A stretch of DNA of 64,000 nucleotides from an uncultured Bacteroidales bacterium. GTDB lineage: Bacteria; Bacteroidota; Bacteroidia; Bacteroidales; Bacteroidaceae. Position 1 is the first letter of the stretch, and every line of letters begins with the position of its first letter. Shown here one piece after another: positions 1 to 6,735 of this stretch. The notes under the pieces are model-generated. The model ran no database searches, was not told where the DNA came from, and saw only the letters and a program-made list of their open reading frames with translations. The DNA lies in the NCBI GenBank assembly GCA_902801325.1, contig CADCHQ010000014.1, positions 1 through 64,000 of the forward strand, given 5' to 3'. A program made the position numbers and the translations under genes.

Positions 1-2
1 TT

Positions 3-1175
3 GGCGCTCACATTAGTGGTTCGGAATTTCAGTACCCCGACCTCACTTGGAAGGAACCATGTGGTCAAATGGCTAACCTCGTTGCAGAAAGTGGGGGTAA
101 CAAGGGCCAATTGTCACTACTGGTGGAAGCCATTTGTCGTGATTTTCGCGAGCACGACGATGCTGAATTGAAGAAACTTGTGGAATGGTCGAAGCAGGTA
201 AAGACCAAGTCAGCCAACAAGGAAAAGCCCGCCCGACCTGATGTAGCCTTCTGGTTTCCGCCCTCGGATGTGACAAACCCTGCTTTCATCCAGAATGCTA
301 TGGCGCTCGAGACGCTAGGTGGTCGCACGCAGTACATTAATATGCCTGAGGTGGAGATGGCCGATAAGATGTGTGGCGGACACCGGCAGGTGACGCAGAT
401 GCTCCGAAACATCTACGACCGCCAGCGTGCTGGAGCCTTGCGTGCTACGGCCGATGGAGTAACGGGTAACCCCATTCTGCGTGCTAACCTGACGATTTCC
501 AGCACGCCTTATGCTACGCGTAAGTTCTATCGAAACGAACTCTTCAACGGCACTTTCGGGCGAATGGTTTTCTCCTACAAACCACGAACCGGTCGTGACG
601 GACGAATACCTCGACAGGGTAAGTACACCGACGAGTTCTACCAGAAGTTGGACGAGTTCCTGGTGCGGCTCGACATCTGTAAGGGCCGATACATTATCCG
701 TCCGCTGAACAGGCTGGCCGACAGACTGGCCGAAGATATGGCCTCCATAGCCGACCTTGCCGACGACGACGTGTTGTTCGAGATTTCCCACAGGGCTTTA
801 ATCTCGGGCTGGAAGGCTGGATGCGTGCTTTGGGTGCTCAACAACCAGACTTGGACGAAGTCGATGGGTGAGTTGGTGGAATGGCTCGTCTACCACGACC
901 TGTGGAGCAAGATGCAGATCTTTGCAGATATGCTAAACCTTGATGCCGACCTGACGAGCGAAGCTCAACGACGTGGGCCTAAGAACATGCTCGACTCGCT
1001 GCCCGACACCTTCAATGAGGCGCAACTGGAAGCACTCCGCATCAGCCTGGGAAAGAGTTCTGAGGGCACAAACGCACAGTTGCGTAAATGGGTTTTCCGT
1101 AACTTTATCACCTTCTCGCAGGAGACAGGGTTGTACACCAAAACCGAGGAATACTTGTCTGGAATTAAGAATTAA
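3..1175 (+). CDS. DUF3987-like protein, 3' part only
   Basis: The reading frame is open to the left edge, so the true start lies outside the window; an internal ATG at 69 is not a credible start because coding continues upstream of it. The visible 390 or so residues look like the C-terminal part of a DUF3987-type protein, a family of primase/helicase-like proteins on Bacteroidales mobile elements: a conserved segment near SDVTNPAFIQNAMALE is followed by a stretch resembling the region where DUF3987 proteins give way to an all-alpha tail. No Walker A is visible, and it would be expected upstream of the window. A CHC2/Toprim primase and an HU-like gene follow on the same strand, which supports a replication role. 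The family call is from memory of the family's look and is moderate; the role is inference. Confidence 0.55.
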   Translation, partial: GAHISGSEFQYPDLTWKEPCGQMANLVAESGGNKGQLSLLVEAICRDFREHDDAELKKLVEWSKQVKTKSANKEKPARPDVAFWFPPSDVTNPAFIQNAMALETLGGRTQYINMPEVEMADKMCGGHRQVTQMLRNIYDRQRAGALRATADGVTGNPILRANLTISSTPYATRKFYRNELFNGTFGRMVFSYKPRTGRDGRIPRQGKYTDEFYQKLDEFLVRLDICKGRYIIRPLNRLADRLAEDMASIADLADDDVLFEISHRALISGWKAGCVLWVLNNQTWTKSMGELVEWLVYHDLWSKMQIFADMLNLDADLTSEAQRRGPKNMLDSLPDTFNEAQLEALRISLGKSSEGTNAQLRKWVFRNFITFSQETGLYTKTEEYLSGIKN

Positions 1176-1233
1176 GAGTGAAAAATTAAGGATTATCAAC
1201 CCCTAAATTACCCTCAACCCTCAGCACATTATA

Positions 1234-1269
1234 CTCCCCTCCATAAAGGGAGGGGCTGGGGGGAGGGTC
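1234..1269 (+). repeat. GC-palindrome, right-type unit (single)
   Basis: The arms CCCCTCC and GGGAGGGG form a hairpin that is followed by a G-run ending in GGGTC. It lies 7 bp before the ATG of the primase and so forms its leader. A C-rich stretch at 1210-1225 may be a decayed left unit. It belongs to the dispersed family described at 6246-6735. Confidence 0.8.
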
Positions 1270-1276
1270 TGGTATT

Positions 1277-2197
1277 ATGGATAAAATATTATTGCAGAAG
1301 CTCCGCGACCTCCCCATTGAGGGGGTCGCAGAGCGACTCGGACTACAAGTCGTGAGGCACAAGGCGCTGTGTCCCTTCCACGACGACCACCACGCTTCGC
1401 TCTCGTTCTCGGTGCGACGCAACACGTACCGTTGCTTCGCCTGTGGTGCTCACGGGGGAGTCATAGACCTCGCGATGAACCTGCTGCACAAGGACTTCAG
1501 GGAGGCTTGCCGTTGGCTTTCAGACTCTCCCTCCGCCCTCCCTGTTAGGGAGGAAACTGTTACGCCTGATAATGAGGAGAGTGAATTCGATGCCTCGCGC
1601 TACCTGCGCTATTTCGAGCGCCCATTCTTGAACGATGCTGCCCGCAAGTTCCTCTTCGACGAGCGACGGCTGGACGAACGGGTAGTGCGCTGGTGTCGAC
1701 TGACCTCGTGGCGCGATAGGAGGGGTGTCCCTTGGCTGCAGATACCTTATTACGACCGCGAGGGCAAGTTGGTGGGCGTACAGAACCGCAATCTGGTGCC
1801 AGGCGCCCTGCCTCGCTTCCGTTTCCCCCAAGGCTCTCAGTGTGGCATCTACAACCTGCCCGTGCTCAACCTCCTCACGCCTGGCGAAGATCTGTGGATA
1901 ACCGAAGGCGCCTCCGACTGCTGGGCCATGCTCTCCACTGGCCGCAAAGCCATCGCCATCCCTTCCGCCACCTTGCTCACAAAGAAGGACAAAGAACTGC
2001 TTTTATCGCTAAACTCCTCCCCTTTAAGGGGAGGTTGGGAGGGGTCCTCCTTTCACATCTTCCCTGACCGCGACCTGCCCGGCGAGCAGCTCTTCCTGCA
2101 GTTGCAGAAGGTCATTCCCGACCTTCAACACCACCAGTTGCCGCCCTCCTGCAAGGACTTCAGCGACTACTATCTCCAGTACTTAAAGCCCCCATAA
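1277..2197 (+). CDS. DNA primase-like protein with CHC2 zinc finger and Toprim domain
   Basis: A 306-residue protein. The CHC2 zinc ribbon is visible: C32, H35, C53 and C56 (CPFHDDHH and CFACGAHGG). A Toprim-type segment follows, with the conserved Glu in WITEGASD and a DxD-like FPDRD near residue 260. Between them lies the RNA-polymerase-like middle part. Cellular DnaG is about twice as long, so this is the short, mobile-element type of primase, expected to make RNA primers. Two palindromic repeat units lie inside the coding sequence and are translated: SPSALPVREE at 1523-1553, between zinc finger and core, and SSPLRGGWEGSS at 2014-2047, just before the Toprim Asp motif. The latter would lengthen a loop in the catalytic core. 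The ATG at 1277 is preceded by another repeat unit. The family is well supported; whether it is still active is open. Confidence 0.85.
   Translation: MDKILLQKLRDLPIEGVAERLGLQVVRHKALCPFHDDHHASLSFSVRRNTYRCFACGAHGGVIDLAMNLLHKDFREACRWLSDSPSALPVREETVTPDNEESEFDASRYLRYFERPFLNDAARKFLFDERRLDERVVRWCRLTSWRDRRGVPWLQIPYYDREGKLVGVQNRNLVPGALPRFRFPQGSQCGIYNLPVLNLLTPGEDLWITEGASDCWAMLSTGRKAIAIPSATLLTKKDKELLLSLNSSPLRGGWEGSSFHIFPDRDLPGEQLFLQLQKVIPDLQHHQLPPSCKDFSDYYLQYLKPP
1523..1553 (+). repeat. GC-palindrome, left-type unit inside the primase gene
   Basis: GACTC, a C-rich run and a CCCTCCC/GGGAGG hairpin are translated in frame between the zinc finger and the catalytic core of the primase. Confidence 0.7.
2014..2047 (+). 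repeat. GC-palindrome, right-type unit inside the primase gene
   Basis: The arms CCTCCCC and GGGGAGG are followed by TTGGGAGGGGTC. It is translated in frame as a Gly/Ser-rich insertion just before the Toprim FPDRD motif. Confidence 0.8.
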
Positions 2198-2235
2198 AAT
2201 TTTTAAGAAAAACTTTAATAAAAGTATGGTAAATA

Positions 2236-2267
2236 TTTGCGTATATGAGAATTATTTTGTAACTTTG
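2236..2267 (+). promoter_or_regulatory. Bacteroidota-type promoter for the HU-like gene
   Basis: TTTG at 2236-2239, a 20-bp spacer and TAACTTTG at 2260-2267 match the Bacteroidota -33/-7 consensus. Transcription would start near 2274, giving a leader of about 245 nt that holds a partial copy of the 22-bp repeat family (2284-2351) and a palindromic repeat pair (2365-2511). Confidence 0.7.
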
Positions 2268-2364
2268 ATGTAGCAAAGGAACAAGGGCACGAGGCAGGTC
2301 GACCATATGTTCGAGGCGCGCCGAACATAAGCCTTATCGCCCTTGAACCTAAGCATAAAGAGCA

Positions 2365-2511
2365 GCCCCCCCTCATTCCCCCCGTAATGGGGGAGGACTG
2401 AAAAAGATTAATCGTCAAATCGAAAATCGTCAAATTGTAAAATTAAACTATTAACCCTTAAAACAAATGGTACCCCTCACCCTTACGGGGGAGGACGGAA
2501 GGGGGCCGACC
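2365..2511 (+). repeat. GC-palindrome left-right pair in the HU-like gene leader
   Basis: A degenerate left unit (2365-2397, C-run and CCCCCC/GGGGG hairpin) and a right unit (2472-2511, ending GGGGGCCGACC) flank 75 bp that contain ATCGTCAAAT-type short repeats. The right unit ends 9 bp before the chosen ATG at 2521. This pair fills most of the 2198-2520 gap, which has no gene. Confidence 0.65.
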
Positions 2512-2520
2512 CTTAAAATT

Positions 2521-3060
2521 ATGGCAAATCGAATTATCGGAGCAATCCCTTACTCTCTGGGTCTTCGCCTGAAGAACCCTAGCGAGAAGGACAGTGAAAA
2601 GGAAATCGTGGCATTCCGACAGGAACGTGAGACCATCGACCTCGACCTCTTGGCAAAGCACATCAAGGAGCACGGAAGCTCGTTCTCCAAGGGCACCATC
2701 TACGGTGTGCTGCAGGACGCAGTGGAGTGTATCGTGGAGTGTCTGCAGGGCGGTTACGGCGTGAACCTCGACGGACTCGGCAAGTTCGGCATCAGTTTGA
2801 AGTGCAACGGCGTGGACATGGACGAGGAGTTCTCTGCCGCCAACATCACCGGCGTTCGTGTGACCTTTAACCCCGACGGCGAGATGATCCACCAGCTGAA
2901 CACGAACACTGAGTTCGAGTACGTCGGTTCTCGTGCTGCTCAGATGCAGGCGAAGAAGGAAGAAAAGGCCCGCGTGGCCGCTGGCGAAACGACTCAGGAC
3001 ATCACGCCCAGCTCGGGCGGCGGCTCTGGATCTGGCGATCCTGGAGATGTTACGCCCTAA
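2521..3060 (+). CDS. HU/IHF-like DNA-binding protein
   Basis: A 179-residue protein resembling the long HU-like proteins of Bacteroidales, with an HU-type fold at about 1-125 and a disordered tail of charged, then Gly/Ser/Pro-rich residues (SSGGGSGSGDPGDV). Such proteins bend or bind DNA. An in-frame ATG lies upstream at 2467, but the codons between 2467 and 2520 are a palindromic repeat unit, whereas MANRIIGAIPYSLG from 2521 is the natural beginning, so 2521 was chosen. A consensus promoter lies at 2236-2267 and a strong hairpin terminator follows the gene, so it can be expressed alone. C-rich third positions suggest strong expression or a different origin from the genes to its right. Confidence 0.8.
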   Translation: MANRIIGAIPYSLGLRLKNPSEKDSEKEIVAFRQERETIDLDLLAKHIKEHGSSFSKGTIYGVLQDAVECIVECLQGGYGVNLDGLGKFGISLKCNGVDMDEEFSAANITGVRVTFNPDGEMIHQLNTNTEFEYVGSRAAQMQAKKEEKARVAAGETTQDITPSSGGGSGSGDPGDVTP

Positions 3061-3105
3061 TCCTTAATCTTTGCAAAGCAAAGCTCTCTCACCATGAAGA
3101 TTCAA

Positions 3106-3150
3106 CCCCGGCAAGATACAGATGCTTGTCGGGGCTGATTTTCTTTTTCC
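3106..3150 (+). terminator. Rho-independent terminator after the HU-like gene
   Basis: CCCCGGCAAG pairs with CTTGTCGGGG with one G-U pair, then a T-rich run (ATTTTCTTTTT). Confidence 0.85.
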
Positions 3151-3183
3151 CCAACATTATTTTCCAATGTCAGCATTATTTTG

Positions 3184-3191
3184 TATCTTTG
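3184..3191 (+). promoter_or_regulatory. Promoter -7 element for the kdgK operon
   Basis: TATCTTTG fits the TAnnTTTG consensus; the upstream element is weaker (TTTT near 3161). The leader from about 3198 to 3312 is AT-rich and repetitive. Confidence 0.6.
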
Positions 3192-3216
3192 CACCCACAA
3201 ATAAATGTATACATTT

Positions 3217-3305
3217 GCCATTTAACATTTAACATTTAACATTTAACATTCGACATTAAACTTTTAAACGATTAAACTTTTAAACGATTAAACTTTTAAA
3301 CCTTT
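3217..3305 (+). repeat. AT-rich tandem repeats in the kdgK leader
   Basis: Repeated CATTTAA units (about five) run into two and a half copies of a 16-bp unit containing GATTAAACTTTTAAAC. Slippage-prone sequence directly ahead of kdgK; no function can be assigned. Confidence 0.8.
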
Positions 3306-3312
3306 ATATTAT

Positions 3313-4335
3313 ATGGCTAAGATTGTAACATTGGGAGAGATTATGCTCCGACTGAGCCCTCAGGGTAATGACAGATTCATCCAGACGGATGCGTTCCGCA
3401 TTATACCCGGTGGTGGTGAAGCTAATGTGGCTATTTCTGTAGCTAATTATGGACATGAGGCCTACTTCGTGTCGAAACTTCCAAAGCATGAGATTGGACA
3501 GATTGCTGTCAATGCTCTTCGTCGTTATGGGGTGAACACTCAGTACATAGCTAGGGGTGGTGAAAGAATCGGTCTTTACTATGCTGAAACGGGAGCTAGC
3601 ATGCGTCCCAGTAAGGTGATTTATGATCGTGCTCACTCTAGTATTGCTGAGGCTGATCCTGATGATTTTGACTTCGATGAGATTATGAAGGGTGCTCAGT
3701 GGTTCCACTGGAGTGGTATTACTCCCGCTATCTCTGACAAAGCTGCTTTGTTGACCAAACTGGCTTGTGAAGCTGCTAAGAGAAATGGGGTTACGGTGAG
3801 TGTGGACCTGAACTTCCGTAAGAAGCTGTGGACGAGTGAGAAGGCTATCTCAGTTATGCGCCCCCTGATGCAATATGTAGACGTTTGCATTGGTAATGAG
3901 GAGGATGCTGAACTCTGCCTTGGTTTCAAACCCGATGCTGATGTTGAAGGTGGACAAACTGATGCCAGTGGATATGAAGGTATCTTCCGTCAGATGAAGG
4001 AGGAGTTTGGTTTCAAGTATGTGGTTAGCACCCTGCGTGAAAGTTTCTCTGCAACGCACAATGGTTGGAAGGCTCTCATCTATGATGGTAAGGAATTCTA
4101 CCAGTCGAAGCGTTATGAACTGAATCCTATCATCGACCGTGTAGGTGGTGGTGACTCGTTCTCTGGTGGTCTCATTCACGGATTGCTTACCAAACCCACT
4201 CAGGGTGAAGCTCTTGAGTTTGCAGTAGCAGCCAGTGCTCTTAAGCACACCATCAATGGTGACTTCAATCTGGTTAGTGAAGCAGAAGTTGAGGCTCTTG
4301 CTGGTGGTAGTGCTAATGGGAGGGTGCAACGTTAA
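3313..4335 (+). CDS. kdgK: 2-keto-3-deoxygluconate kinase (PfkB family)
   Basis: A 340-residue cytosolic sugar kinase. The N-terminal glycine motif (PGGGEANVA, about 32-40) and the C-terminal PfkB signature with D275 and GGGD (278-281, catalytic Asp281) are clear. KDG kinases phosphorylate 2-keto-3-deoxygluconate to KDPG with ATP, and the next gene encodes KDPG aldolase, which makes this substrate choice convincing. Pathways delivering KDG (pectin or uronate breakdown) are not in the window. The gene starts a co-directional run kdgK-eda-map-DUF559-tsaD whose gaps are filled by palindromic repeats. Fructokinase is the main alternative, made unlikely by the neighbour. Confidence 0.92.
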   Translation: MAKIVTLGEIMLRLSPQGNDRFIQTDAFRIIPGGGEANVAISVANYGHEAYFVSKLPKHEIGQIAVNALRRYGVNTQYIARGGERIGLYYAETGASMRPSKVIYDRAHSSIAEADPDDFDFDEIMKGAQWFHWSGITPAISDKAALLTKLACEAAKRNGVTVSVDLNFRKKLWTSEKAISVMRPLMQYVDVCIGNEEDAELCLGFKPDADVEGGQTDASGYEGIFRQMKEEFGFKYVVSTLRESFSATHNGWKALIYDGKEFYQSKRYELNPIIDRVGGGDSFSGGLIHGLLTKPTQGEALEFAVAASALKHTINGDFNLVSEAEVEALAGGSANGRVQR

Positions 4336-4340
4336 GAGGG

Positions 4341-4556
4341 GACTCACCCCCCTTACCCCCTCTCTTGTAGCGAGGGGGAGCAGATAGGTAATAAATAATA
4401 TAATAAGTAGAAATTTTCCCTTCTAGAGATTCATCCCCATCTCCTTCCTTGTATGGAAGAGGGTAGATACGTAATAATTAAATAATATAATAAGTAGAAT
4501 ACCTCCCCACTAAACCATTCTGCACTCTCCCTAACAGGGAGAGCGGGGAGAGAGTC
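4341..4556 (+). repeat. GC-palindrome element with duplicated left half, kdgK-eda gap
   Basis: A left unit begins with GACTC at 4341 and has a CCCCCTC/GAGGGGG hairpin. A second, diverged left unit follows at about 4429-4462. Each is followed by nearly the same AT-rich stretch (AATAATATAATAAGTAGAA), so the left half is tandemly duplicated. The right unit (4525-4556) is a CTCTCCCT/AGGGAGAG hairpin, a G-run and GAGTC, ending 5 bp before the eda ATG. The element spans almost the whole intergenic gap. Confidence 0.85.
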
Positions 4557-4561
4557 CGTAT

Positions 4562-5227
4562 ATGGCTAAATTTGATAAACTTGCAGTAATGCAGAAGATA
4601 GGGGAGACTGGTATGGTCCCCGTGTTCTATCACAAAGATGCTGAGGTGGCAAAGAAAGTCATTAAAGCATGCTATGATGGAGGAGTTAGAGCCTTCGAGT
4701 TTACTAACAGAGGTGATTTTGCACAAGAGGTTTTTGCTGAGTGTGTGAAATATGCAACAAAGGAATGTCCCGAGTTGGCTCTGGGTATTGGTAGTGTTGT
4801 TGATGCTCCCACAGCAGCAATGTACATCCAGTTGGGTGCTTGCTTCGTTGTAGGTCCTCTCTTCAATCCCGAAGTTGCCCCTGTATGTAATCGTCGTTTG
4901 GTACCTTATTGCCCTGGTTGTATGACAGTTAGTGAGATAGGTAAAGCTCAGGAACTGGGTTGCGATCTCACTAAGGTGTTCCCTGGCGATGTAGTAGGTC
5001 CCAACATGGTGAAGGGATTGAAAGCTCCCATGCCTTGGTCGAAGATTATGGTTACTGGCGGTGTTTCTCCCGATGAAGAAAACCTCACCAAGTGGTTCAA
5101 GGCCGGTGTTTATTGCGTAGGTATGGGTTCGAAACTCTTCCCCAAGGATAAGGTGGAAGCAGAAGACTGGGCTTACATCACCAATAAGTGCAAGGAGTGT
5201 CTGGATATTATAAAGAGGATCAACTAA
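4562..5227 (+). CDS. eda: KDPG/KHG aldolase
   Basis: A 221-residue class I aldolase that splits KDPG into pyruvate and glyceraldehyde 3-phosphate, the last Entner-Doudoroff/uronate step. The Schiff-base lysine is K138 in TKVFPGD, equivalent to the FKFFP motif of the E. coli enzyme; the conserved Glu is E46 (FEFTNR), and the phosphate-binding glycine segment is TGGVSP (165-170). It pairs functionally with kdgK upstream. The ATG lies 5 bp after a palindromic repeat whose purine-rich end (GGGGAGAGAG) occupies the ribosome-binding region. Confidence 0.95.
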   Translation: MAKFDKLAVMQKIGETGMVPVFYHKDAEVAKKVIKACYDGGVRAFEFTNRGDFAQEVFAECVKYATKECPELALGIGSVVDAPTAAMYIQLGACFVVGPLFNPEVAPVCNRRLVPYCPGCMTVSEIGKAQELGCDLTKVFPGDVVGPNMVKGLKAPMPWSKIMVTGGVSPDEENLTKWFKAGVYCVGMGSKLFPKDKVEAEDWAYITNKCKECLDIIKRIN

Positions 5228-5234
5228 AGAAGAG

Positions 5235-5361
5235 GACTCACCCCTAACCCCTCTCTTATAGCGAGGGGAACATATAGGGGAAGAGTATTATTAAATTAAG
5301 TAGAAAACTCCCTGCATAATGATTCTGCTCTCTCCCTAACAGGGAGAGCGGGGAGAGAGTC
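5235..5361 (+). repeat. GC-palindrome left-right element, eda-map gap
   Basis: A left unit at 5235-5269 (GACTC, C-run, CCCCTCTC/GAGGGG) and a right unit at 5328-5361 (CTCTCCCT/AGGGAGAG, G-run, GAGTC) flank an AT-rich centre with TTAAGTAGAAA. It is a near homologue of the kdgK-eda element; the right halves are almost identical. Confidence 0.85.
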
Positions 5362-5381
5362 TTTTAACAGGAGGTGTCCCT

Positions 5382-6245
5382 ATGAAGAAGCAAAACCGAT
5401 GGATTATCCCCGAAGGTCAACCTCTAACTGAGATGGACCGCATCATTCTGGATGCACAGGAGAGAGGAAAACTCGTACCTACAAGGGAACTCATAAAAAC
5501 ACCAGAACAGATAGAAGGCATCAGGAAAGCTGGTGTCTTGAATACCAGTGTGTTGGATAAGGTGACGGAAATCATTCGTCCTGGTATATCAACGTTGGAA
5601 ATAGACAAACTGGTGTATGACTTCACCACAAAGAACGGAGGCATTCCTGCACCCCTCAACTATGAGGGTTTCCCCAACTCATGTTGTACCTCACTCAACG
5701 ATGTGGTGTGTCATGGTATTCCTTCAAAGGACGATATCCTGGAGGAAGGAGATATCCTGAATGTGGATGTCACCACCATACTCGATGGTTACTATGCCGA
5801 TGCCAGCCGAATGTTTGTTATCGGAGGAAAGACAGAACCCCGATGGCAAAGATTGGTTGATGTAGCTTGGGAGTGCCTGAAAATAGGAGAAGAAGTTTGC
5901 TCGAAACCCTATGTTTATGTGGGTGATATTGGTAATGCCATTCAGCGTCATGCTCACAAAAATCACATGTCTGTAGTCAGGGACTTATGTGGCCATGGAG
6001 TAGGACTGGAGTTCCATGAAGAACCCGATGTGGAGCATTATGGTCATAAGGGAACTGGTATGTTGCTCGTTCCAGGTATGGTGTTCACCATCGAACCCAT
6101 GATCAATCTCGGTCGTTATGAGGTTTGTCTCGATGAAGATGATCCCACCGAATGGGTTGTGGTTACCGAAGATTACGAACCCTCTGCTCAATGGGAACAC
6201 ACCTATGTGATGACTGAGAATGGGGTGGAGATATTGACGCATTAG
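5382..6245 (+). CDS. map: Methionine aminopeptidase, type I
   Basis: A 287-residue cytosolic metallopeptidase that removes the initiator methionine from new proteins. All expected metal ligands are present: D129 (NVDV), D140 (YYADAS), H205 (CGHGVG), E238 (TIEPM) and E272 (QWEHT), plus the substrate-site H111 (VCHGIP). About 40 residues precede the core, a modest extension with no zinc-finger cysteines. It lies in the kdgK-eda-map-tsaD run. Its stop codon directly abuts the left end of the DUF559-bearing repeat element. Confidence 0.95.
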   Translation: MKKQNRWIIPEGQPLTEMDRIILDAQERGKLVPTRELIKTPEQIEGIRKAGVLNTSVLDKVTEIIRPGISTLEIDKLVYDFTTKNGGIPAPLNYEGFPNSCCTSLNDVVCHGIPSKDDILEEGDILNVDVTTILDGYYADASRMFVIGGKTEPRWQRLVDVAWECLKIGEEVCSKPYVYVGDIGNAIQRHAHKNHMSVVRDLCGHGVGLEFHEEPDVEHYGHKGTGMLLVPGMVFTIEPMINLGRYEVCLDEDDPTEWVVVTEDYEPSAQWEHTYVMTENGVEILTH

Positions 6246-6735
6246 GACTCACCCCCAACCCCTCTCTTTCAAAGAGGGGAGCTGATACAATAGATATATT
6301 ATGAAGAGTGAACATAAAGTCGCATCTTTTATGACTTCATCGCCTGACCGATATGCGTTGTTGAAGGAATTTGCAAGGGAGAATAGGAAAAATGCTACTT
6401 TGGCTGAACAATGTCTTTGGAATCATTTGCGCCAACGTGAGGTTGGGGAGTTGTTTTTGCGCCAACATGTCATAGGTGACTATATTGTAGATTTTGTCTC
6501 GCGTCATGGTGGTTTGGTGATAGAAGTAGATGGAGGTTACCATGCTGAACCTCGACAACAGGAAGATGATGCTGTCAGGGAACAAAAATTAAATGAAATG
6601 GGATATCATGTCATCCGTTTCTCAAATGAGGAAGTCTTGTTTGACACAGAGAATGTAATGAAACAAATAAAGGAATATTTTCAATGATGAATCAAAATAC
6701 GCCCCTCTCTAAAAGAGAGGGGAAGGGGGAGAGTC
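6246..6735 (+). mobile_element. Putative repeat-bounded element carrying a DUF559 nuclease
   Basis: A left unit at 6246-6280 (GACTC, CCCCC, then CCCCTCT/AGAGGGG) and an inverted right unit at 6702-6735 (CCCCTCTCT/AGAGAGGGG, AAGGGGG, GAGTC) bound a 490-bp segment whose only gene is the DUF559 protein. The other left-right pairs in this window have the same ends and order but only short non-coding centres, as expected if they were internally deleted derivatives. No target-site duplication is evident. That this is a mobile unit is inference; the repeat architecture is directly visible. Confidence 0.6.
6301..6687 (+). CDS. DUF559 (PF04480) endonuclease-like protein
   Basis: A 128-residue protein of the DUF559 family, related to very-short-patch-repair and restriction-endonuclease folds. 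The family's opening (ARENRKNATLAEQCLWNHLR) and core (GDYIVDFVS, then VIEVDGGYHAE) are present, with the acidic and Glu-x-Asp residues expected of a PD-(D/E)xK-type metal site. The C-terminal GYHVIRFSNEEV is also typical. It is bracketed by inverted palindromic repeat units, and its stop TGA overlaps the tsaD ATG. Family assignment is strong. A DNA-cleaving activity, and a role in spreading the flanking repeats, are inference. Confidence 0.88.
   Translation: MKSEHKVASFMTSSPDRYALLKEFARENRKNATLAEQCLWNHLRQREVGELFLRQHVIGDYIVDFVSRHGGLVIEVDGGYHAEPRQQEDDAVREQKLNEMGYHVIRFSNEEVLFDTENVMKQIKEYFQ

Noticed and set aside
2467..2520. Upstream ATG as the start of the HU-like gene
   Set aside because: The extra codons are a palindromic repeat unit; the ATG at 2521 begins the conserved protein.
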